A program made the translations under genes and the position numbers. 64,000 nucleotides of DNA from Xanthobacter autotrophicus (GTDB taxonomy: Bacteria > Pseudomonadota > Alphaproteobacteria > Rhizobiales > Xanthobacteraceae), in NCBI RefSeq assembly GCF_043194295.1, contig NZ_JBAFVK010000002.1. One strand, written 5' to 3'. Each line of letters starts with the position of its first letter. The first letter of the stretch is position 1. Shown here one piece after another: positions 23,772 to 31,212 of the stretch. The notes under the pieces are model-generated. The model was not told the DNA's origin, made no database searches, and saw nothing but the letters and a program-made list of their open reading frames with translations.

Positions 23772-25057
23772 ACGACGTGGGCGTCATCGACACCTTCCTC
23801 AACACCTTCACCAGCTACATCGATTCCGGCTTCGGCCTGATCAAGGGCGAGGTGATGGGCCTCTCCTCCATCCTGATCGCACTCGACATCACGCTCGCCG
23901 GCCTGTTCTGGGCCTGGGGCGCCGACGAGGACGTGATGCGCCGGCTGGTGCGCAAAACCCTCGCCATCGGCTTCTTCGCCTGGATCATCGGCAACTTCAA
24001 CTCGCTCTCGAAGATCGTGTTCGAGAGCTTCGCCGGGCTCGGCCTCAAGGCCGGCGGCTCCGCCATCAGCACGGCGGAATTCCTGCGGCCGGGGCGACTT
24101 GCGGAAGTGGGGCTCACCGCCGCCCAGCCGCTGCTCGACGCCGCAAGCCAGCTCACCGGGCCGGTGGCGATCTTCGTCAATGCCGTGCAGATCGCCGTGC
24201 TCCTCGTTTCATGGCTGCTGATCCTGATCGCCTTCTTCATCCTGGCGGTGCAGCTCTTCGTCACCCTCATCGAGTTCAAGCTGACGACGCTCGCCGGCTT
24301 CGTCCTCCTCCCCTTCGCCTTCTTCGGCAAGACCGCCTTCCTCGCCGAGAAGGTGCTCGGCAACATCGTGGCGTCGGGCGTGAAGGTGATGGTGCTCGCT
24401 GTCATCGTCGGCATCGGCTCGGGGCTCTTCTCCCAGTTCACCACCTCCTATGGCGATGCCCAGCCCACCATCAGCCAGGCGCTAGCCGCAGTGCTGGCCG
24501 CGCTCGCGCTCCTCGGGCTCGGCATCTTCGGGCCGGGAATCGCCACGGGACTGATCACGGGCGCGCCGCAGCTCGGCGCCGGAGCCGCCGTGGGTACGGG
24601 CCTTGCCGCCGGCGGCATGGCGTTCGCGGGCGCCGGCGCGGCAGGCCTTGCTGCGCGCGGAGCCGGGGCCGCGATCTCCGGAACAGCGGCCGCCGCTCGC
24701 GCCGGAGCGGGTCTCGCAGGCGGTGCAGCATCTGCCTACAGCGCCGGAGCTGCTGGCCAGTCGGGCATGTCCGGCGTCGCCGGTGGGCTTGGTGGTGTCG
24801 CACGCGCCGGGGCAGCGGCGGCCACCTCTCCTCTGCAGCGCTCGGCCGACACATCAGGCGAAGCGGCGGCCAGCAGCTCCGGCCCAGCCCCGTCGAGCAA
24901 CCCAGCCTCCTCCGGCGATGCCCCCGATTGGGCCCGGCGCATGCGCCGCTCCCAGCAGGTCGCCCACGGCATCCAGACCGCGACCCATGCGGTCCGATCC
25001 GGCGACAGCCATGGCGGCGGGTCGTCCATCTCCCTCTCCGAAAGCGATCGCCCATGA
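23768..25057 (+). CDS. trbL: Conjugal transfer protein TrbL (VirB6-like)
   Basis: This 429-residue polytopic membrane protein opens with NDVGVIDTFLNTFTSYIDSG, typical for TrbL. At least five hydrophobic segments follow up to about residue 270, for example VLLVSWLLILIAFFILAVQL. The C-terminal third is a low-complexity Ala/Gly/Ser region (around AGGMAFAGAGAAGLAARG) and then a Ser-rich, probably disordered tail. TrbL/VirB6 forms the inner-membrane channel core. Start and stop share ATGA with trbK and trbF. Confidence 0.92.
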   Translation: MNDVGVIDTFLNTFTSYIDSGFGLIKGEVMGLSSILIALDITLAGLFWAWGADEDVMRRLVRKTLAIGFFAWIIGNFNSLSKIVFESFAGLGLKAGGSAISTAEFLRPGRLAEVGLTAAQPLLDAASQLTGPVAIFVNAVQIAVLLVSWLLILIAFFILAVQLFVTLIEFKLTTLAGFVLLPFAFFGKTAFLAEKVLGNIVASGVKVMVLAVIVGIGSGLFSQFTTSYGDAQPTISQALAAVLAALALLGLGIFGPGIATGLITGAPQLGAGAAVGTGLAAGGMAFAGAGAAGLAARGAGAAISGTAAAARAGAGLAGGAASAYSAGAAGQSGMSGVAGGLGGVARAGAAAATSPLQRSADTSGEAAASSSGPAPSSNPASSGDAPDWARRMRRSQQVAHGIQTATHAVRSGDSHGGGSSISLSESDRP

Positions 25058-25743
25058 CCCCCTTCAAGCGCCCCTCGGTCCATTACGGCCTCTCCCCCGA
25101 GCCTGAGACGCCGTATCAGCGCGCAGCCCAGGTCTGGGATGACCGCATCGGCTCCGCCCGTGTCCAGGCGAAGAACTGGCGTCTCATGGCATTCGGCGGC
25201 CTCGCCCTCTCGGCAGGCGTCTCCTGCGCCCTGGCGTGGCAGGCCCTGAGCGGCTCGGTGGTTCCGTGGGTGGTTCAGGTGGACAAGCTCGGTCAGGCGC
25301 AGGCGGTCGCGCCGGCCGCCTCGGACTATCGCCCCTCCGATCCCCAGATCGCCTTCCACCTCGCCCGCTTCATTGAAGAGGTCCGCAGCATCTCTGCCGA
25401 TCCCGTGATCGTCCGCCAGAACTGGCTCAGGGCCTACGCCTACACGACGCAGGCCGGAGCAATCGCCCTCAACGACTATGCCCGCGCCAATGATCCTTTC
25501 GCCCGGGTCGGCAAGCAGCAGGTGGCGGTGGAGGTCTCCAGCGTGATCCGGGCCTCGCCGGACTCCTTCCGCATCGCCTGGACCGAGCGCCGCTTCCAGG
25601 ACGGCAGCCTCGCCGACACCTCCCGCTGGAGCGCCATCCTCACCGTCGTGGTGCAGGCGCCGCGGGATGCGGATCGGCTCCGGGCCAATCCGCTGGGGAT
25701 CTACGTCAACGCCATCAACTGGTCGAAGGAACTCGCACAATGA
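25054..25743 (+). CDS. trbF: Conjugal transfer protein TrbF (VirB8-like)
   Basis: This 229-residue protein starts at ATG 25054 within the trbL stop. One membrane helix (residues about 42-62) follows a short cytoplasmic N-terminus (TPYQRAAQVWDDRIGSAR), and the periplasmic part has the VirB8/NTF2-like pattern (WVVQVDKLG, FIEEVRSISADP, NPLGIYVNAINWSKEL). VirB8 proteins are assembly hubs in the inner membrane and periplasm that contact VirB9 and VirB10, here TrbG and TrbI. Confidence 0.94.
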   Translation: MTPFKRPSVHYGLSPEPETPYQRAAQVWDDRIGSARVQAKNWRLMAFGGLALSAGVSCALAWQALSGSVVPWVVQVDKLGQAQAVAPAASDYRPSDPQIAFHLARFIEEVRSISADPVIVRQNWLRAYAYTTQAGAIALNDYARANDPFARVGKQQVAVEVSSVIRASPDSFRIAWTERRFQDGSLADTSRWSAILTVVVQAPRDADRLRANPLGIYVNAINWSKELAQ

Positions 25744-26792
25744 TGCCTGCCATCCACACATCCGGGAGGCCGGCTTTCCGCGTCCTCTCCTTTCCGTCTT
25801 TCCGGAAGTCCGGCTTGCCGCTTCTCCTGCTTTGCACATCGGCCCTGGCGGGCTGCGCCACCTTCGAGAAGCCCCCGGAGATCGAATATGACGATGCCCC
25901 GCCCGCCGTCTTCAAGGCTGAGCCGCCGGGGCCGGTGCGCATCGTTGAGCTGCCGAAGCCCTTGCCGCTGCCCGGCCAGCTGAAGCCGGTGGGCAAGGAC
26001 GGCAAGGCCGAGCCCGAAATCACCGATCCTGCGGCCCGGGTGAACCAGGCCAATGCCGCCGCCCGCGTGCAGCCGGTGCGCAACGGCTTCATCAACTCCA
26101 TGCAGGTCTATCCCTTCGTGGAGGGCGCCCTCTATCAGGTCTATGCCGCGCCGGGGCAGGTGACCGACATCGCCTTGCAGCCCGGCGAGCAATTGGTGGG
26201 CACAGGGCCGGTTGCCGCCGGCGACACGGTGCGCTGGATCATCGGCGACACCGAGAGCGGAGCGGGCGCGGCCAAGCAAATCCACATCCTGGTGAAGCCC
26301 ACGCGGCCGGACCTCATAACCAATCTCGTCATCAACACCAATCTGCGCACCTATCACATGGAGCTGCGCTCCACCGAGAAGACCTACATGGCCTCGGTCA
26401 CCTGGCAGTACCCGCAGGACCAGCTCATCGCCCTGCGGCGCCAGAACACCGAGGCGCAGGCGGTGCGGCCCGTCGCCACCGGCATTGACCTGACAAAGGT
26501 GAACTTCCGTTACGAGGTGAGCGGCGACCGAGTGCCGTGGCGGCCGTTGCGGGCCTTCGATGATGGGCAGCAGGTCTTCATCGAGTTTCCCAGCGGCATC
26601 GCCCAGGGCGAAATGCCTCCGCTGTTCGTCGTCGGTCCGCAGGGCGGCACCTCCGAGCTCGTGAACTATCGCGTGCGCGGCACCTATATGATCGTCGACC
26701 GGCTGTTCGCCGCGGCGGAGCTGCGCTTCGGCGCCGACAAGGACCAGAAGCGCGTGCGCATCTCCCGCACCGACGGGAGGCCGGTCCTATGA
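25740..26792 (+). CDS. trbG: Conjugal transfer protein TrbG (VirB9-like lipoprotein)
   Basis: This 350-residue protein has a lipobox, LLLCTSALAGC, so Cys39 should be lipidated. The VirB9 parts are TDIALQPGEQLVGTGPVAAG, KPTRPDLITNLVI and the C-terminal TYMIVDRLFAAAELRFG. TrbG with TrbI and TrbJ forms the outer-membrane end of the pore. The N-terminal 28 residues before the signal sequence are odd: SGRPAFR and PSFRKSGLP look like translated short palindromic DNA, and a similar phrase (PSFRKDGFP) is in the tail of RepA. The true start may therefore lie further in, though ATG 25740 overlaps trbF. Confidence 0.93.
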   Translation: MMPAIHTSGRPAFRVLSFPSFRKSGLPLLLLCTSALAGCATFEKPPEIEYDDAPPAVFKAEPPGPVRIVELPKPLPLPGQLKPVGKDGKAEPEITDPAARVNQANAAARVQPVRNGFINSMQVYPFVEGALYQVYAAPGQVTDIALQPGEQLVGTGPVAAGDTVRWIIGDTESGAGAAKQIHILVKPTRPDLITNLVINTNLRTYHMELRSTEKTYMASVTWQYPQDQLIALRRQNTEAQAVRPVATGIDLTKVNFRYEVSGDRVPWRPLRAFDDGQQVFIEFPSGIAQGEMPPLFVVGPQGGTSELVNYRVRGTYMIVDRLFAAAELRFGADKDQKRVRISRTDGRPVL

Positions 26793-28033
26793 GCGGCATC
26801 GAACCCGGGAAGGAGACAGGGCCGGAGCTGAGCGGCGATGACGGCGCCCGACCGCTGACGGGAGAAGCCAGGGCGGCCATGCGGCTGCGGCCGGAGCCGC
26901 CGCGGGTGACCCGCCTGTCCCGAAAGGTATTGGCCGGGCTGGGGCTCGTTGCCGGCCTCGGGGTCGGCGGGGCGCTGATCTACGCCCTCCAGGTGCGGAA
27001 AGACCACGGCCCCGGCCAGGAGCTCTACGCCACCGACGTCAAGGCGACGCCGGACGGGCTCGCCGGCCTGCCGAAGGATTACACAGGCATCCCCAAGCTG
27101 GGGCCGCCGCTGCCGGGCGACCTCGGCCGGCCGATCCTCAATGCGCAGACGGCAGTGCAGCCGACGGTGCCGACAATGGGAGGCATGCCAAATCCCGCCT
27201 TGAGCCCCGAGGAGCAACGCCAGCAGCGGGAAAGCGAAGACGCCCGGACCGGACGGCTGTTCGCTCAGACCAACACGCGGCCCGCAAGCCCGGCGGTGAC
27301 CCAGCAGGCGGGAGTCACTTCAGCGTCAGCGGCGCCGGCCGCCGATCTCACCAGCCTCGGCCTTGCGCCGCAGGCGGCGACGCCGACGGCCCAGGAGCGC
27401 CAGCTTGCCTTCCTGAGCCAGGCCGTGGACCGGCGCACCGTGTCGCCCGACCGCGTGGCGGCTCCTGCCTCCGCCAACATCCTGCAGGCCGGCGCCGTCA
27501 TCCCCGCGGCGCTGATCACCGGCATCCGCTCGGACCTGCCGGGCCAGATCACCGCCCAGGTGACCGAGAATGTCCACGATAGCCCAACCGGGCGGATCCT
27601 CCTGATCCCCCAGGGCACCCGCATCATTGGCCAGTATGACAATGGCGTCGGCTTCGGGCAGCGCCGGGTGCTCCTCGTCTGGAACCGCCTGATCTTCCCC
27701 AATGGCCGGTCCATCGTGCTGGAGCGCCAGACCGGAGCCGACGCGGAAGGCTACGCTGGCCTTGAGGATGGCATCGACTACCATTGGGGCGAGCTGTTCA
27801 AGGCGGCGGTGCTCTCGACCATCCTCAGCGTCGGGGCGAGCGCAGGAACGTCCGGCAGCGATAGCGACCTCGTGAGTGCTTTGCGGGAAGGCGCATCCGA
27901 CAGCATCAGCCAGACCGGCCGGCAGCTCGTCCAGCGCCAGCTCAACATTGCGCCGACCCTCACGATCCGGCCGGGATTCCCGGTGCGGATCATCGTCACG
28001 CGCGACCTCGTTCTTGAATCCTATGGAGGTTGA
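26789..28033 (+). CDS. trbI: Conjugal transfer protein TrbI (VirB10-like)
   Basis: This 414-residue protein has a short cytoplasmic N-terminus, one membrane helix near residues 48-68 (VLAGLGLVAGLGVGGALIYA), a Pro/Gln-rich spacer and the VirB10 beta-barrel domain. That domain includes LQAGAVIPAALITGIRSDLP, GRILLIPQGTRIIGQYD and RPGFPVRIIVTRDL. VirB10 spans both membranes and opens the channel in response to the ATPases. ATGA overlap with trbG. It is the last core pore gene. Confidence 0.95.
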   Translation: MSGIEPGKETGPELSGDDGARPLTGEARAAMRLRPEPPRVTRLSRKVLAGLGLVAGLGVGGALIYALQVRKDHGPGQELYATDVKATPDGLAGLPKDYTGIPKLGPPLPGDLGRPILNAQTAVQPTVPTMGGMPNPALSPEEQRQQRESEDARTGRLFAQTNTRPASPAVTQQAGVTSASAAPAADLTSLGLAPQAATPTAQERQLAFLSQAVDRRTVSPDRVAAPASANILQAGAVIPAALITGIRSDLPGQITAQVTENVHDSPTGRILLIPQGTRIIGQYDNGVGFGQRRVLLVWNRLIFPNGRSIVLERQTGADAEGYAGLEDGIDYHWGELFKAAVLSTILSVGASAGTSGSDSDLVSALREGASDSISQTGRQLVQRQLNIAPTLTIRPGFPVRIIVTRDLVLESYGG

Positions 28034-28034
28034 A

Positions 28035-28319
28035 ATGCCGAAGCTGAAGCTCAGCGAGATCCTCGACGACAAGCCGGTGAAGGTGACCGTGGAACTGCCA
28101 GCGAAGCTGCACCGCGATCTTGTCGCCTATGCGCAGGTGCTCGGTGGCGAGACGGGGAATCCGATCACCGATCCCGTCAGGCTGATCGCGCCCATGCTGG
28201 AGCGCTTCATCGCGACAGATCGCGTTTTCGCGAAGGCTCGGCAAGCACCCCATCCAGATCCTGCACGGGGGATGACGTCTGGGGTGCTGAAGAGCGAGCC
28301 ATCGATCGAGCAAGGCTGA
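28035..28319 (+). CDS. DUF2274 family protein
   Basis: This 94-residue protein starts at ATG 28035, behind a GGAGG that overlaps the end of trbI. The N-terminal 60 residues (MPKLKLSEILDDKPVKVTVE, LPAKLHRDLVAYAQVLG) have a ribbon-helix-helix-like rhythm and match DUF2274, regularly found directly after trbI. The role is unknown; DNA binding is a guess. Its 3' part overlaps the end of the convergent LysR gene by 113 bases. Confidence 0.8.
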   Translation: MPKLKLSEILDDKPVKVTVELPAKLHRDLVAYAQVLGGETGNPITDPVRLIAPMLERFIATDRVFAKARQAPHPDPARGMTSGVLKSEPSIEQG

Positions 28320-29187
28320 GCAATGTCCGAAACGCGGGATTGTCGTTTTTCGGCGACCATGCAGCATAGAACTGGAGCACCTCGCCGCGCAGAGAACGAT
28401 AGATAACGCCGGGGACCTTGACCAAATTTTCGGATTCTATGACCAACGTTATTCCGCGGCCGGACGCGACGAGATTGAGAAGCTTATATCGCCCAACCCG
28501 CTGAGCCTCGACACGGGGCTCGCATTCGACTTCCCGGATTTTGCGAATGACATAGTCTTGGATTCTCATCCCAGCCGCAGTGTCTCGGATAAGAATTTTT
28601 TCAGAACTGAGATCTCGCCATGTCAACGCGTCCTCGGTGGAAAGCGGATGGCCTTCGGGCAATGCCACAAGAACCTGTTCCGACCAAAGATAAGTTGTAT
28701 CGCATTCCGGCCAATCGCCCAATCCGATGACAAAAGCAATATCAAGCTGAAATTTCCGAATGGAGTTGATGTGGTCGTGTGCTTCGCCGTCGACGAAATC
28801 GATATGAACAGATCCATATTTTGCGTCATATTCTCGAAATAAGTCCGACAAAAAACCCGATGAAAGTGAAGAAAATAGTCCCACTTTGACGTATCCGTCC
28901 TCGGCACGACCAATGGCGGCCACCTCCGCCGCCGCGTCGCGAATGTGGTCCAACGCATGGCGGACCCGATGCAGGAAGCGTTGTCCGGCTATGGTCAGGT
29001 TGATCCCCCCGGGGTGTCGCAAGAACAGGGAGGCCCCGACCTGATCCTCGATGTCCCGGATCCGCCGACTGACGGAGGACTCCTGCACCCCGAGTGCCGC
29101 TGCTGCCTTCCGAAAGCTCCCATATTCGGAGGCAGCGATTAAATATTTGAGGTAGCGGATTTCAATTTCCGTACTGTTATTCGACAT
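28207..29187 (-). CDS. LysR-family regulator convergent to the trb operon
   Basis: ATG 29187 with an upstream GGAGAA gives 326 residues. The winged helix is at the N-terminus (EIRYLKYLIAASEYGSFRKA, QESSVSRRIRDIEDQVG), followed by a LysR effector domain (GYVKVGLFSSLSSGFLSDLF). LysR genes at this position after trbI-DUF2274 are common in alphaproteobacterial relatives, so it probably regulates transfer. The gene is more AT-rich than the trb genes, its upstream region is very AT-rich, and its last 113 bases overlap the DUF2274 gene tail to tail, so antisense interference is possible. Confidence 0.88.
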   Translation of the reverse strand: MSNNSTEIEIRYLKYLIAASEYGSFRKAAAALGVQESSVSRRIRDIEDQVGASLFLRHPGGINLTIAGQRFLHRVRHALDHIRDAAAEVAAIGRAEDGYVKVGLFSSLSSGFLSDLFREYDAKYGSVHIDFVDGEAHDHINSIRKFQLDIAFVIGLGDWPECDTTYLWSEQVLVALPEGHPLSTEDALTWRDLSSEKILIRDTAAGMRIQDYVIRKIREVECEPRVEAQRVGRYKLLNLVASGRGITLVIESENLVKVPGVIYRSLRGEVLQFYAAWSPKNDNPAFRTLLSLARSMARSSAPQTSSPVQDLDGVLAEPSRKRDLSR

Positions 29188-29394
29188 TGGAAACGTTCTC
29201 CATTTCAATAACGGCATATAATTCAGTATGAATTACATGATATCACAAATATTACGCATCAAATGTTTGTATTTTATGTGCAAGTATGCGCAATATTAAA
29301 ATTATATCGTCGGATTATAACGTACATTAATGCAGAACTTTTACATAATACATCATATTTTTGAGATATTTTACCATCAGTAACTTGGACATTA
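29188..29394. other. AT-rich upstream region of the LysR gene
   Basis: These bases are strongly AT-rich and have no open frame with family features. Before the IS5 insertion they were continuous with the AT-rich stretch starting at 30303. They should hold the LysR promoter, read leftwards, and may bind a silencer of foreign DNA such as MucR/Ros. Confidence 0.4.
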
Positions 29395-30299
29395 GAGCCT
29401 GTTTGGAAATTATGGATGAGCGTTTCGCCGGATGAGGATTCCGCCCATTGCGACATGGATCATAGCGGTTGAGACGTCGATGCGGCGTTCGTAATCTCGG
29501 ACCAGGCGGCGCCAGCGGATCATCCATCCGAACGTGCGCTCAACGACCCAGCGCCGTGGGAGGACCTCAAAGCCTTTCATCCCATCCCGGCGACGGATGA
29601 CCTGAAGCACGAAGTCGAGATAGGCCGCCTTGTCCATGAGTCCGAGGCGGTCATAGGCGCCATCTGCGAACAGATGCTTCACCCACGGCCAGCGTTTGCG
29701 GATGGCGTCGAGGATCATCTGCGCTCCGGCGCTGTCGGAAATGTCAGCCGTGCTCAGATTGACCATGAGCAGCCGGCCGTCCGTGTCCACGGCGATGTGG
29801 CGCTTGCGTCCGACGACCTTCTTGCCGGCATCGTAACCCCTTGTTCCGGCATGGGGCGCCTTCACCGACTGGCTGTCGATCACGGCCGCCGTAGGGCTCG
29901 CCTCGCGCCCGGCCTGCTCGCGGTCCAGCATCAGTTCGACATCGTGATTGGTCTGGAACAGGAACCGACGCGCCAGTTCCCGGAACCAGCCATAAACGGT
30001 TCGCCAATGGCCGAAATGCACCGGCAGCATCCGCCAGCCACAGCCCGACCGCACCAGATAGCGTACCGCGTTGATGACTTCGCGAAACTCGACTTCCCGG
30101 GGCCGGCCTCGGCGGCCGGGTTCCGGCATCAGTGGCGCAATCCGCTCCCATTCCTCGTCCGTCAGATCAGAGGGATAACGCTTCGTCTTGCGGGCGATCC
30201 TGGCCATCCGGCTGCGCTGCTCTCGTGTCCACATCCAAAGTGTGAAGCACGTCCAGTCCGCACAGGGAATCCCAATCCCCTCATTTTCCAAACAGGCTC
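29395..30299 (-). mobile_element. IS5-family insertion sequence with TTA target duplication
   Basis: The element is 905 bases long. The left end GAGCCTGTTTGGAAA (29395-29409) is repeated as the exact complement at the right end (30285-30299), and a TTA lies directly outside each end (29392-29394 and 30300-30302). A three-base TNA duplication is typical of the IS1031 group of IS5. The ends and duplication are intact, so the insertion looks recent and potentially active. Confidence 0.9.
29410..30207 (-). CDS. IS5-family transposase
   Basis: ATG 30207 gives 265 residues starting MARIARKTKRYPSDLTDEEW, the common opening; in-frame starts upstream at 30234 (ATG) and 30291 (TTG) exist. The N-terminal segment (LTDEEWERIAPLMPEPG, YLVRSGCGWRMLP) and the DDE-type core (AAVIDSQSVKAPHAG with the first Asp, FADGAYDR with the second, VVERTFGWMIRWRRL with Glu) are all in one frame. 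The protein should therefore be functional and move the 905-base element. Confidence 0.9.
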   Translation of the reverse strand: MARIARKTKRYPSDLTDEEWERIAPLMPEPGRRGRPREVEFREVINAVRYLVRSGCGWRMLPVHFGHWRTVYGWFRELARRFLFQTNHDVELMLDREQAGREASPTAAVIDSQSVKAPHAGTRGYDAGKKVVGRKRHIAVDTDGRLLMVNLSTADISDSAGAQMILDAIRKRWPWVKHLFADGAYDRLGLMDKAAYLDFVLQVIRRRDGMKGFEVLPRRWVVERTFGWMIRWRRLVRDYERRIDVSTAMIHVAMGGILIRRNAHP

Positions 30300-30302
30300 T
30301 TA

Positions 30303-30677
30303 GAGATTAGATCGAGAGAGGGCGCGGCCATTTCATAGAATAGATGATTTAGACCAAACCATGCTAATGAAAGTCTCCTTCTAAGTAAGCTCGTTGTCTG
30401 TTCGCGCCCAACGACCTTCTTCCGCTATTCCAAGCGACGAAATTGTCACCATTAAGCTGGATTCACATCGCCCGCCTCAAATTTCATGCCACACTTATGA
30501 AATGTTAGATAGAAATTGATAGTATAATTTTTGATAATATAAACGACATAGGAATGACAATTTAGGAACCGTGATTTGTGCCATCTGCTGCGCAAAGTCG
30601 AATTTGTTATCACTAAAATTAGCTATATATTTCAACAAATCAGATAAATTTATGTTATTTATGAAGAATTATACATA
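30303..30677. other. AT-rich gap with no recognisable gene
   Basis: These 375 bases are among the most AT-rich of the window (for example TTGATAGTATAATTTTTGAT). I see no open frame with family features and no RNA gene. The segment continues, across the IS5 insertion, the AT-rich region upstream of the LysR gene. Confidence 0.4.
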
Positions 30678-31154
30678 TCAAAAATCCTTTCTTATTATAG
30701 GAATAGTTCCATCTAATTTACGAATTGTCATCTGAAGGCGAGATGTAACTGTGCGGAAAAACATTCCACTTTGTTGACATTTTTTAAAATTATCGTCTGT
30801 CTTAATTTTAAGCGCTTCTCCCGCTGCTTGTCCAATGGAGCTCATTTCAAGCCATGCCTTGTCAACATCGATGCCGACTGATCTAGCAGCAGCATCCGCC
30901 GCACGCAGAACCTGCTGCGCCTCGGATAAAGTAACTGTCGGCTTGAAATTAGGTTCCGATTGATCATTATATGCTTCTAAACATCCCCTAATCGCGAAAT
31001 ACATACCATACATAAACTTCAAATGACTAACGGCTTGCCCTCTCAAATCGGTAATAGTAGAATTAGTTGACTGCTCAACCTCTGAAAAGGCAGAGTCTGT
31101 AAAAGACACACAAATTATAATCCAAGCAAATATTGCAATTGACGTTTTCTTCAT
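30678..31154 (-). CDS. Exported protein of unknown function
   Basis: ATG 31154 gives 158 residues with a clear signal peptide (MKKTSIAIFAWIIICVSF, probable cleavage after AFS). The mature part is mostly helical, with cysteines in IRGCLEAYND and KKCQQSGMFF. I do not recognise the family. Base composition is far more AT-rich than the genes around it, a sign of separate origin. It follows the P1B-4-like ATPase gene by 58 bases on the same strand, so it may be its downstream partner, but that could be chance. Confidence 0.6.
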   Translation of the reverse strand: MKKTSIAIFAWIIICVSFTDSAFSEVEQSTNSTITDLRGQAVSHLKFMYGMYFAIRGCLEAYNDQSEPNFKPTVTLSEAQQVLRAADAAARSVGIDVDKAWLEMSSIGQAAGEALKIKTDDNFKKCQQSGMFFRTVTSRLQMTIRKLDGTIPIIRKDF

Positions 31155-31212
31155 GTCATATTCCCGCACCGAGCTGTTTTTGATAGGTTGCGATTCTACA
31201 TTCACTATCACG

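Noticed and set aside
28558..28842. 94-codon open frame opposite the LysR gene
   Set aside because: It is internal to LysR coding sequence, without a ribosome site or family features.
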